Positions 56,981 to 64,000 of a DNA stretch of 64,000 nucleotides are shown here, one piece after another. The DNA comes from Bacteroidales bacterium (GTDB lineage: Bacteria > Bacteroidota > Bacteroidia > Bacteroidales > WCHB1-69). The notes beneath the pieces were generated by a model. It was not told the origin of the DNA. It saw only the letters and a list, made by a program, of their open reading frames with translations, and made no database searches. The stretch spans positions 1-64,000 of the forward strand of contig JAEEQE010000002.1 in NCBI GenBank assembly GCA_016285145.1, written 5' to 3'. The number at the start of each line of letters is the position of its first letter. Position 1 is the stretch's first letter. Made by a program: the position numbers and the translations under genes.

Positions 56981-58252
56981 ATGTTACAGATACAACTTTT
57001 AAGAGAAAATCCCCAAGAAGTTATTGAACGACTGAAAATCAAGAATTTCGATGCCACAGAATTGGTCAATGAGATTCGTCAGTTGGATATAGATAATCGC
57101 GCCATCAAGAAGAGTTTGGACGATAACCTGATGGAACAGAACCAAGGTGCCAAAAAGATCGGCCAGTTGTTCAAAGAAGGCAAACGGGAAGATGCTGAAG
57201 CGTTGAAGGCCCGGATGGCGGAATTGAAGGAGGCGGAAAAGGCAGGCCGTGCCAAGCTGCAGGAGCAGGAAGCATTATTGCAGACCAAGATGGTGTTGCT
57301 GCCCAACCTGCCCAACCAGGCTGTGGCGCCTGGCAAGGGAGCAGAGGACAATGAGATCGTCTATACCGAAGGCGATGCCTCCAACTTCGATTACGAGGCC
57401 ATGCCGCATTGGGAGCTGGTGAAGAAATACGATATCATCGACTTCGAACTCGGTACCAAAATCACCGGCGCCGGTTTTCCGGTTTACAAGGGCAAAGGCG
57501 CCCGGATGCAGCGCGCCCTCATCGATTTCTTCTTGGATAGTGCTATCGAAGCCGGATTCACGGAGATCCAACCGCCGTACATGGTGAACGAAGATTCCGC
57601 CTACGGCACGGGCCAGTTGCCCGACAAGGAGGGCCAGATGTATCACTGCCAAGTGGATAACTTCTACCTTATTCCCACCGCCGAGGTGCCCGTGACGAAC
57701 ATTTACCGCGATGTCATCCTCAAAGAGAGTGACTTCCCGCTCAAGAACTGCGCCTATTCCGCTTGTTTCCGTCGCGAGGCCGGCTCCTACGGCAAGGACG
57801 TGCGCGGCCTCAACCGTCTGCACCAATTCGACAAGATTGAAATCGTGGTCATCGAACATCCTGACCGTTCTTACGAGACGCTGGAGAAAATGACCAACTA
57901 CGCTAAAGGACTGCTCACCAAGCTGGGTCTGCCTTTCCGTGTGCTGCGTCTGTGCGGCGGCGACATCAGCTTCACCTCCGCCCTCACCTATGACCTTGAG
58001 GTCTATTCCAAAGCTCAACAGAAATGGCTGGAAGTCAGCTCCGTATCCAACTTCGAGTCCTATCAGGCCAACCGCTTGAAACTGAGATTCAAGGATGCCA
58101 CCGGCAAGATGCGCCTGGCTCACACCCTGAACGGCAGTGCCTTGGCCCTGCCTCGCGTACTGGCCGCCATTCTCGAAAACTATCAGACCGACAAGGGCAT
58201 CATCGTGCCGGAAGTTCTTCGTCCTTACACTCGTTTTGACATCATTGATTAA
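56981..58252 (+). CDS. serS: Seryl-tRNA synthetase
   Basis: 423 residues, full length. The N-terminal coiled-coil arm (about 25-105, EIRQLDIDNRAIKKSLDDNL) clasps the tRNA-Ser variable arm; the class II catalytic core has motif 2 FRREAGSYGKDVRGLNRLHQ and motif 3 NGSALALPRVLAAILENYQ. Divergent from purL; 8 bp before the TPR gene, so probably the first gene of serS-TPR-ksgA. Confidence 0.97.
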   Translation: MLQIQLLRENPQEVIERLKIKNFDATELVNEIRQLDIDNRAIKKSLDDNLMEQNQGAKKIGQLFKEGKREDAEALKARMAELKEAEKAGRAKLQEQEALLQTKMVLLPNLPNQAVAPGKGAEDNEIVYTEGDASNFDYEAMPHWELVKKYDIIDFELGTKITGAGFPVYKGKGARMQRALIDFFLDSAIEAGFTEIQPPYMVNEDSAYGTGQLPDKEGQMYHCQVDNFYLIPTAEVPVTNIYRDVILKESDFPLKNCAYSACFRREAGSYGKDVRGLNRLHQFDKIEIVVIEHPDRSYETLEKMTNYAKGLLTKLGLPFRVLRLCGGDISFTSALTYDLEVYSKAQQKWLEVSSVSNFESYQANRLKLRFKDATGKMRLAHTLNGSALALPRVLAAILENYQTDKGIIVPEVLRPYTRFDIID

Positions 58253-58260
58253 TATCATCT

Positions 58261-60129
58261 ATGAAGAAAATTCTCTTTGTCCTGCTGCTGATTCTCTCCT
58301 GCGGCGCTTTGTTTGCCCAACAAAGCGAAGAGGAGAAGTTGGCGTTACAATATTATAAAGACAAAGAATTTGACAAGGCTGTGGAGCTTTTTGAGAAAAT
58401 ACAGTCCAAAAAGCCCAATTCCTACGTTTATTATTACTACTACGCCTCTTTAATGGAGTTGCAGCGGTATGATGATTTGGAGAAACTGTGTAAAAAACAG
58501 GTGCGCAACTTTCCGAATGTACAGCGTTACAAGGTGGACCTCGGCTATGCATACGAGCGTGCCGGTGAAAACCAGAAAGCCGAAAAACAGTACCAGGAAC
58601 TGCTGCGCAACCTCCAAGCCAAGGAGTTTTCCGTTCAGGAATTGTACAGCGCCTTCTACTCCCGTATGAAATACGACTATGCCATCGAGAGTATTTTAAA
58701 AGGCCGTAAGTTGCTGAATAACGACAAGTTCTTAGCCAAGGAAATCATCGCTTTGTATCAGCATTTGAACCAGACGGAAAAGGTCATTGACGAAGCCTTG
58801 AATCTGGTGAAAGAAGATGACGATAAGTATTTGGAGCAGGCGCAGACCGCCATCCAGAACCTGTTGCAGGACGACGAAGACCAACTCAAGTACAACACCG
58901 TCAAGACCACACTTCAGAAGTACTCGCAGAAATATCCGTCCAACATCTCCTATCTGAATCTTCTTCTTTGGATCAACCAGCTGCACAAGGATTTTCCAGA
59001 GGCGTTGGAGTTGGCCAAATCCATTGACAAGCGGACCAAGAAAGAGGGTCTCAAGACGTATCCGTTAGCCCTTGTGGCGGCGGAAAACAAGGACTATGAA
59101 ACAGCCATTGAAGCCTTGAACTATGTGATTTCCAAAGGCGAGGATGCTCTGAACTACGTTTTGGCCAAAATGAAAATCTTAGATGTGCGCTATCAGCAAC
59201 TCACCTCCACATCACCCGTCAAGATGGTGGATGCCATGAATCTGGAGCGTGATTTCCAAAAAGCCTTGGAAGAAAACGGTATCCATTCCGGCACTATGGA
59301 TTGGATCCGCAAATACGCCCATCTACTGGCTTTTTATGTGAACAAACCCCAGGCGGCCATCGACCTGCTCACCCACGCCACCTCCAATACCAAGGACAAC
59401 AAAGAAAAGAGCCAATACAAAATCGACATGGCTGACATTCAGCTGTATATGGGTGATATCTGGGAGGCTTCGCTGAACTACTCGCAAGTGGATAAGGCAC
59501 TGCCGAACGATGCTTTGGGCAGTGAGGCCAAATTCAAAAACGCCAAACTCTCCTTCTACATCGGAGAGTTCGATTGGGCAAAAAGCCAGCTCGATGTGCT
59601 GGCCGCCGCCACCACCAAGCTTATCTCCAACGATGCCATCTACTTCTCCCTACTGATTGCCGATAATCAGGAGGAAGAGGAAGAAGAAGGAGAGGATGAA
59701 GACACCACGCAGATGCTGTTCGGACAGGAAACCAAAAACCTGCCCCTGAAAAAATATGCCGAAGCCGATTTCCTCATTTTCCAAAACAAAGACGACAAGG
59801 CCTTGGAGGTACTGGACACGGTCATTGCCATGTCGCCGTTCGGCACATTGGTGGATGATGCGCTGTATCAGAAGGCGCTCATTTTCATCAAGCAGAAAAA
59901 CTATTTGGGTGCGGAATCCCTGCTGAAGAAAATCGAGGAGAACCACGGCACCGAGCTGTTGGCCGACGATGCTGTCTATCAATTAGCGGAGTTGTACGAA
60001 TATTATCTGAAGGACATTCCAAAGGCCATGGAGTATTATCAGAAAATCATCCGCGATTTCAGCAGCAGCTTGTATGTAGTGGAAGCCCGCAAGCACTATC
60101 GGGCCCTGCGAGGTGACAATATTCGTTAA
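58261..60129 (+). CDS. Exported TPR-repeat protein
   Basis: 622 residues. Signal peptide 1-20 (MKKILFVLLLILSCGALFAQ). Tandem TPR-like helical hairpins run through most of the protein: ALQYYKDKEFDKAVELFEKI at the start and ADDAVYQLAELYEYYLKDIP, AMEYYQKIIRDF at the end, the last ones like YbgF/BamD-type repeats. A strongly acidic stretch (EEEEEEGEDED) lies around residue 465-477. Periplasmic scaffold or assembly protein is likely; the partner is unknown. Conserved in Bacteroidetes as a long TPR protein. It lies 12 bp upstream of ksgA. Confidence 0.8.
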   Translation: MKKILFVLLLILSCGALFAQQSEEEKLALQYYKDKEFDKAVELFEKIQSKKPNSYVYYYYYASLMELQRYDDLEKLCKKQVRNFPNVQRYKVDLGYAYERAGENQKAEKQYQELLRNLQAKEFSVQELYSAFYSRMKYDYAIESILKGRKLLNNDKFLAKEIIALYQHLNQTEKVIDEALNLVKEDDDKYLEQAQTAIQNLLQDDEDQLKYNTVKTTLQKYSQKYPSNISYLNLLLWINQLHKDFPEALELAKSIDKRTKKEGLKTYPLALVAAENKDYETAIEALNYVISKGEDALNYVLAKMKILDVRYQQLTSTSPVKMVDAMNLERDFQKALEENGIHSGTMDWIRKYAHLLAFYVNKPQAAIDLLTHATSNTKDNKEKSQYKIDMADIQLYMGDIWEASLNYSQVDKALPNDALGSEAKFKNAKLSFYIGEFDWAKSQLDVLAAATTKLISNDAIYFSLLIADNQEEEEEEGEDEDTTQMLFGQETKNLPLKKYAEADFLIFQNKDDKALEVLDTVIAMSPFGTLVDDALYQKALIFIKQKNYLGAESLLKKIEENHGTELLADDAVYQLAELYEYYLKDIPKAMEYYQKIIRDFSSSLYVVEARKHYRALRGDNIR

Positions 60130-60141
60130 AACCGGATTAGG

Positions 60142-60906
60142 ATGGATGTTCGGGCAAAAAAGAGGTTAGGCCAGCATTTCCTGAAAAACGAGGACATTGC
60201 GCAACGCATCGCGGAGGCGGTGCGCACGCCTGACGCACACGTGCTGGAAATCGGACCTGGCATGGGCGTGCTCACCCAATTCCTGCTCCATCGGGATTTC
60301 GCCGGTTTTTCCGTCATCGAATTGGACGAGGAATCGGTGGCCTACTTGCAAAGCCATTTTCCACAATTGGGCGACCACCTCATTGCCGGCGACTTCCTTC
60401 GCTTCGATCTCGGCACCTATTTTCCGGACAAATTTGTCATTGTCGGCAATTTTCCCTACAACATATCCTCCCAAATCCTTTTTCGGATGTTAGATTACAA
60501 AGACCGTGCTGTGGAATTGGTGGGCATGTTCCAGAAGGAGGTGGCCGAGCGCATCACGGCAACGGCTGGAAAAAAACAGTATGGTATTGTAAGCGTTTTG
60601 ATACAAGCGTTTTACGATACTGAATATCTGTTTACGGTGGATGAAAACGAATTTCTACCACCACCAAAAGTGAAATCGGCGGTGGTTCGCGTAACCCGTA
60701 ATTTTGACAAGAAGCTGAATTGTGACGAAGAGAAATTCAAGGTAGTGGTGAAGACGGCCTTCAACTACCGACGGAAAACATTGCGTAACGCCTTGCAATC
60801 GCTTGCTTTCGCCCCTGACGTGGTAGCGACCAACCCTCTTTTCACCCGCCGCGCCGAACAGCTGACCATAGCTGATTTTGAACTGTTGGCCAATTTGTTA
60901 GGCTAA
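60142..60906 (+). CDS. rsmA: 16S rRNA (adenine1518/1519-N6)-dimethyltransferase
   Basis: 254 residues (KsgA family), full length. It dimethylates two adjacent adenines in the 3' hairpin of 16S rRNA as a late ribosome-assembly check. Motifs: RLGQHFLKNEDIAQRI at the N-terminus, SAM-binding VLEIGPGMGVLTQFL, catalytic VGNFPYNISSQI, and the C-terminal FKVVVKTAFNYRRKTLRNAL. Loss would give kasugamycin resistance in other bacteria. Its end overlaps the end of the convergent M20 gene by 4 bp. Confidence 0.96.
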   Translation: MDVRAKKRLGQHFLKNEDIAQRIAEAVRTPDAHVLEIGPGMGVLTQFLLHRDFAGFSVIELDEESVAYLQSHFPQLGDHLIAGDFLRFDLGTYFPDKFVIVGNFPYNISSQILFRMLDYKDRAVELVGMFQKEVAERITATAGKKQYGIVSVLIQAFYDTEYLFTVDENEFLPPPKVKSAVVRVTRNFDKKLNCDEEKFKVVVKTAFNYRRKTLRNALQSLAFAPDVVATNPLFTRRAEQLTIADFELLANLLG

Positions 60907-62057
60907 TTTTCCATCATTTCTTTTTCATAGCACAATTGTGCGAACAACCGTACACCGACGGGGACAAGCTCGTCTGGAAAATCGAAGTGTGGATGGTGCA
61001 GCGATGGCTGGTCTATTCCTGAGCCCAATCCAAACAAGGCCCCGTCATGATGTTGCGTCAGCAGGCCGAAATCCTCGCCCCAGGAGAAAGGAATCTCCTT
61101 TTCCTTATAGGGCAACCCGCATTCCGAAGCGGCGCGGCGGATAACCTGCACGGCATCGGGGTGGTTGTTGGAGGCGGCGAAATACTCCTTCCAGGCAATC
61201 TCATGGCCCAGTCCCGCCGCGCCGCAAACCTCAGCCACCTGTCTTTCCACTTCGGTCTTTGTCTGTTGAAGCAGTGCATCATCCTTGGAGCGTAGCGTGA
61301 AGCGCAACACCCCATGGCCGGCGGCCACTCCATACGCATGCTCGCCAATGCGGAACTCCACCAGCGTCACCAAGCGGAAATCATCACGAAACATATCGTA
61401 TTGGTTTAAAGCCAACAAGCTGTCTGTGATTGTCTTGGCAGCAGGGTAGGGACATAATGCTTTTTGCGGTTCGGCGGCATGTGCTGTGTGCCCATGCAGG
61501 TGGATGTCGCAGCTGATGACCGAGCAGGTGAAGCTACCCTCCCGGCAAATCACAGTGCCCAACTCCTCGCCGGGGATGTTGTGCAGGGCAAAAACCCTGT
61601 CCGGTTTGTATTCTTCCAATATGTTGGTCTCTATCAGCTGACGTGCGCCTTCGCCTGTCTCCTCCGCCGCTTGGAAAAAAAGCAGCACTCTGCCTTTGGC
61701 GGGTGGGTTGGCGGCCAACATCTCCGCCAATCCCAACAAGATAGCTGTATGGCCGTCGTGTCCGCACTTATGTGCCACCCCTGGCGTAGCTGAAGCGTAC
61801 GGCACGTCCAAGGTCTCATCTACACGCACGGCATCAAAGTCGCCACGGAGCAGTAGCGTGCGTCCCGCACAGCCACTGTCGTACACCGCCAGAATGTGAT
61901 TGTTATCTGGAAAGGTAATCAGCTTTGTAGGATGCCATTGAGACAATTTGTCCACGATAAATTGATGTGTGCGATGCTCCTGGCCGGACGGTTCCGCCAG
62001 CTGATGTAATGTATGTCGTAGCGCACGATAATCGGTTTTAGGAAAGGTTTCCATCAT
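60903..62057 (-). CDS. M20-family amidohydrolase (IAA-amino acid hydrolase type)
   Basis: 384 residues, cytoplasmic. Metal-dependent amidohydrolase: AHKCGHDGHTAILLGLAE holds a zinc-bound Cys/His pair, and FQAAEETGEGARQLIETN has the catalytic Glu pair; FALHNIPGEELGTV and HGHTAHAAEPQKAL match the dimerisation lid. This is the HipO/AmhX subfamily acting on N-acyl amino acids or aminobenzoyl-glutamate; the substrate cannot be assigned. The start is ATGATG, so 62057 or 62054 may be used. Monocistronic; the upstream gap carries degenerate palindromic repeats. Confidence 0.88.
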   Translation of the reverse strand: MMETFPKTDYRALRHTLHQLAEPSGQEHRTHQFIVDKLSQWHPTKLITFPDNNHILAVYDSGCAGRTLLLRGDFDAVRVDETLDVPYASATPGVAHKCGHDGHTAILLGLAEMLAANPPAKGRVLLFFQAAEETGEGARQLIETNILEEYKPDRVFALHNIPGEELGTVICREGSFTCSVISCDIHLHGHTAHAAEPQKALCPYPAAKTITDSLLALNQYDMFRDDFRLVTLVEFRIGEHAYGVAAGHGVLRFTLRSKDDALLQQTKTEVERQVAEVCGAAGLGHEIAWKEYFAASNNHPDAVQVIRRAASECGLPYKEKEIPFSWGEDFGLLTQHHDGALFGLGSGIDQPSLHHPHFDFPDELVPVGVRLFAQLCYEKEMMEN

Positions 62058-62091
62058 GATTTAATGTTTTTCGGACGCCCTTGGTCGTTTC

Positions 62092-62140
62092 TGAGTGAGA
62101 CGTGCTGTGGCACGAATTTCTAATTGAGACGCGATTCCTC
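62092..62140. repeat. Degenerate GAGACG repeat
   Basis: TGAGTGAGACGTGCTGTGGC, then ACGAATTTC and TTGAGACG…TATCTCAA, look like two damaged copies of the GTAGAGACG palindrome seen intact at 44269-44300. Confidence 0.4.
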
Positions 62141-62159
62141 GTATCTCAACAGGACCTTT

Positions 62160-62957
62160 TTAATTTATTTTATACCCTAACATCAATTGGAAATTCAGAT
62201 TGCGTTGCACGTATTTGTGCTGGGTGAAATTCGGATTCATGATGTTCAGCAGACCGAAATCAGCATGTACTCCGATGTAGAACTGTGAAATCTGATAGCC
62301 TAACTCCATACCCACGCCGAAATCCAGCCGTTGGAGAATCTTATCCTGGGCTAATGCATAATGCTGGAAGGTATTGTCGTTGGCTTCGCAATAGTAGATT
62401 TCCTTTTTGCCTGGCTTGTAAAGTTCGAGTTCCCCTTCCAAAATGTTCGAGAAGACTTTATCCTCGGTTGTCAGCACTTCCGATCCGTTATAGGCGAGCT
62501 TGCCGGCCATCGCCACATCCACGAAGAGGCCTGCCCCGGCCACAAAATGGTTCTTTTCTTCGGAGGAGTGGAAAAAAATCATCAAGGGGACCTTCAAATG
62601 GTGGGTGGTGTATAGATTGTTGGAGGCGATGGAGTGACGGATTCCCATGGTGTCGGAATATTGGGCGTTCTGGGTTTGCGCCAGCCGCTGCCACGAATAG
62701 AGTACGCCGGTTTGCAGATACAGTTTTTCCCTCAGCCGGACATCCACCACCAGTCCGGCGGTGGCTCCGATTTTGAGTTTCTGGTTCGATGAATAGCCGA
62801 ACGCGCTTTCATTCTGGATTGTGCTGCTGGGAATCATCAGTGTGGAGCCGTTAAGGCCGGCGCGCACTGCGAGTTGAACTTTCGGGTTCTCGTTCTGCGC
62901 CCGCCCGCAAACCTGCACTAACAGGATAATAGACAAGAGGATGGATATTTTTTTCAT
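62160..62957 (-). CDS. Outer-membrane beta-barrel protein, PorT-like
   Basis: 265 residues. Signal peptide 1-20 (MKKISILLSIILLVQVCGRA). The mature part has amphipathic strands and the usual opening of Bacteroidetes barrel proteins (VQLAVRAGLNGSTLMIPS), then KIGATAGLVVDVRLREKLYL and QTGVLYSWQRLAQ, and ends RNLNFQLMLGYKIN. It fits the PorT/outer-membrane beta-barrel family (PF13568 type) of eight strands; PorT itself takes part in T9SS, but this family has many members, so that role is not claimed. It lies 30 bp after rsmE, in the same direction. Confidence 0.82.
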   Translation of the reverse strand: MKKISILLSIILLVQVCGRAQNENPKVQLAVRAGLNGSTLMIPSSTIQNESAFGYSSNQKLKIGATAGLVVDVRLREKLYLQTGVLYSWQRLAQTQNAQYSDTMGIRHSIASNNLYTTHHLKVPLMIFFHSSEEKNHFVAGAGLFVDVAMAGKLAYNGSEVLTTEDKVFSNILEGELELYKPGKKEIYYCEANDNTFQHYALAQDKILQRLDFGVGMELGYQISQFYIGVHADFGLLNIMNPNFTQHKYVQRNLNFQLMLGYKIN

Positions 62958-62987
62958 AATGGATATTTTTTCTTGAAAAAACGATTG

Positions 62988-63701
62988 TTAAATATCTTTC
63001 ACTGCCATCAGAAGACAGCCGTACAGTCCGGCGGTTTCTGTGCGGAGGCGGCGGTTGCCCAGTTTCACCTCCGTATAACCATGCTGGCGGGCCGTTTCTA
63101 TTTCCGCCGCACTGAAGTCGCCTTCCGGCCCGATAAGCAGGATCACATCTTCGTGCGAGAAAATCTCCCGCGCCAGCTGACGGGTGTTGTCGTCGTCACA
63201 CCAGGCGATGTACTTGTCGGCGGACATTGGGGCGTGCAACTCTAAAAAGTCGTCAAAGCGGGTCAGTGTCATCGGCGGCAGCCACGTGGTCTGGCACTGC
63301 TTGAGGGCCGACACTGCGATGCGCCGCATCCGGTCCATGTTGACGCGCGGTCGTTCCGAATTTTCGCAAAGGATGAAATGGATGGATTCTATCCCAAGCT
63401 CCACGCATTTCTCCACCAACCATTCTATACGATCGATGTTCTTGGTAGGTGCGATGGCCAGATGCAGCCGATGGTGGGAGTTCTCCTTCACCTTGCGCAC
63501 GTTGTGCAGCTCTACCTGACAGGCCTTCGGATTGTCGGTCAGGATGGTGGCGTGTGCCTCGTTGCCCAGTCCGTCGGTCAGCAGCACTTCGTCGCCCGCG
63601 CGGTGCCGCAGCGCCCGCACACAATGCTCCGATTCCTCTTGGCTGAGTGTCACCACGGGTTGTGTCAGATCGGGATGGTAAAAATATTGGTTGAATATCA
63701 T
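62988..63701 (-). CDS. rsmE: 16S rRNA (uracil1498-N3)-methyltransferase
   Basis: 237 residues. SPOUT-class methyltransferase that modifies U1498 of 16S rRNA. The N-terminal PUA-like part has QEESEHCVRALRHRAGDEVL; the knotted SAM site has LLIGPEGDFSAAEIETAR and VKLGNRRLRTETAGLYG. The start MIFNQYFYHP at 63701 is taken: it follows the stop of the upstream gene with one base between (TAATATG). A longer start at 63719 would overlap that gene. Confidence 0.94.
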   Translation of the reverse strand: MIFNQYFYHPDLTQPVVTLSQEESEHCVRALRHRAGDEVLLTDGLGNEAHATILTDNPKACQVELHNVRKVKENSHHRLHLAIAPTKNIDRIEWLVEKCVELGIESIHFILCENSERPRVNMDRMRRIAVSALKQCQTTWLPPMTLTRFDDFLELHAPMSADKYIAWCDDDNTRQLAREIFSHEDVILLIGPEGDFSAAEIETARQHGYTEVKLGNRRLRTETAGLYGCLLMAVKDI

Positions 63702-63702
63702 A

Positions 63703-64000
63703 TTATGCGTCTTTTTCACTCAGTTCTAACCACCGGTTGGACTTGTCCTCCAAAACGGTTTTGATTTCCGCATAGCGACAGCCCCACTCGGCGAACTCAT
63801 CCGCCGTGCCCTGCCCCGCACTCATCTTGCCCTCAATATCGCTTTTCTCCCGTTCCAATTCTTCAATTTCCACCTCCAATGACTCCAGTTCCCGTTTCTC
63901 CTTATAAGTCAGCTTGTTTTTGGGCGTTTCGCGTACCGCCTTTTCCTCCATGGGTCGGTTGGCCTTTTCGATACGCTTTTGAATGCGCATCTCCTTGTCT
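63703..64000 (-). CDS. ABC-F family ATPase, C-terminal end only
   Basis: About 99 codons, open to the right edge of the window, so the start is missing. The visible part is a basic linker (RIQKRIEKANRPMEEKAVRE) followed by an antiparallel coiled coil (KLTYKEKRELESLEVEIEEL to EDKSNRWLELSEKD). This is the C-terminal domain of Uup-type ABC-F proteins, which act on ribosomes or DNA branch structures. The ATPase domains lie outside the window. Translation continues directly into rsmE. Confidence 0.8.
   Translation of the reverse strand, partial: DKEMRIQKRIEKANRPMEEKAVRETPKNKLTYKEKRELESLEVEIEELEREKSDIEGKMSAGQGTADEFAEWGCRYAEIKTVLEDKSNRWLELSEKDA

Noticed and set aside
44382..62957. Assigning the two beta-barrel proteins to T9SS machinery (PorT)
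   Set aside because: They have the general barrel pattern only; the family is large and no other por genes are nearby.
1..64000. tRNA or rRNA genes
   Set aside because: All gaps over 80 bp were read; none shows a tRNA cloverleaf with TTCRA loop or rRNA sequence.

Overview
The window looks like chromosome from an anaerobic member of the Bacteroidetes, most likely Bacteroidales. Three things point there. More than twenty genes are preceded by the Bacteroidetes -7 box (TAnnTTTG), usually with no good Shine-Dalgarno sequence. Four secreted proteins end in type IX secretion (T9SS) sorting domains. Several gene orders and families are typical of the phylum (nusB-DUF1573-yajC-ybbR-coaE, long NusB, GH92, 2TM protein, fibre-like proteins). 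A HydG maturase, acetate kinase and a B12-dependent ribonucleotide reductase suggest fermentative anaerobic growth. No rRNA, tRNA, CRISPR array, transposase or prophage was seen.

Layout. 1-2.2 kb: a fibre-like secreted protein cut by the left edge and a coiled-coil PD-(D/E)XK-like protein. 2.2-6.7 kb: operon gpsA, FemAB-like acyltransferase, GH92 mannosidase. 6.8-12.3 kb: alkaline phosphatase, then a housekeeping operon (coiled-coil protein, nusB, DUF1573 lipoprotein, yajC, ybbR-like, coaE). 12.3-17.9 kb: an accessory island with a four-gene operon (fibre-like protein, two duplicated small membrane proteins, a C10 protease with a T9SS tail), unusual upstream repeats, an HTH remnant and a lipoprotein. 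18-25.4 kb: mutS, a LysM hydrolase, and uvrA-speB. 25.6-31.8 kb: pyrH-2TM-frr-gcvH, a secreted endonuclease, folP and grpE-dnaJ. 31.8-40 kb: a gingipain-like protease translationally linked to surE and a small membrane protein, then nrdJ with an LldE-like protein. 40-46.4 kb: metK-fabD behind a candidate SAM-II riboswitch, a TM1266-type regulator with hydG, a beta-barrel protein and ackA. 46.4-53 kb: a beta-helix T9SS protein, P5C dehydrogenase, a tiny lipoprotein, sufCD and a bifunctional-nuclease protein. 53-64 kb: purL, serS-TPR-ksgA, an M20 amidohydrolase, a beta-barrel protein, rsmE and the 3' end of an ABC-F gene cut by the right edge.

Most of the window is ordinary core genome. The most interesting parts are the candidate SAM-II riboswitch before metK, the 12.4-17.4 kb island with its fibre/duplicate/protease operon and dense symmetric upstream motifs, and several families of short interspersed repeats that sit against gene 3' ends. 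One of these repeats supplies the stop codon of coaE and may have shortened it.
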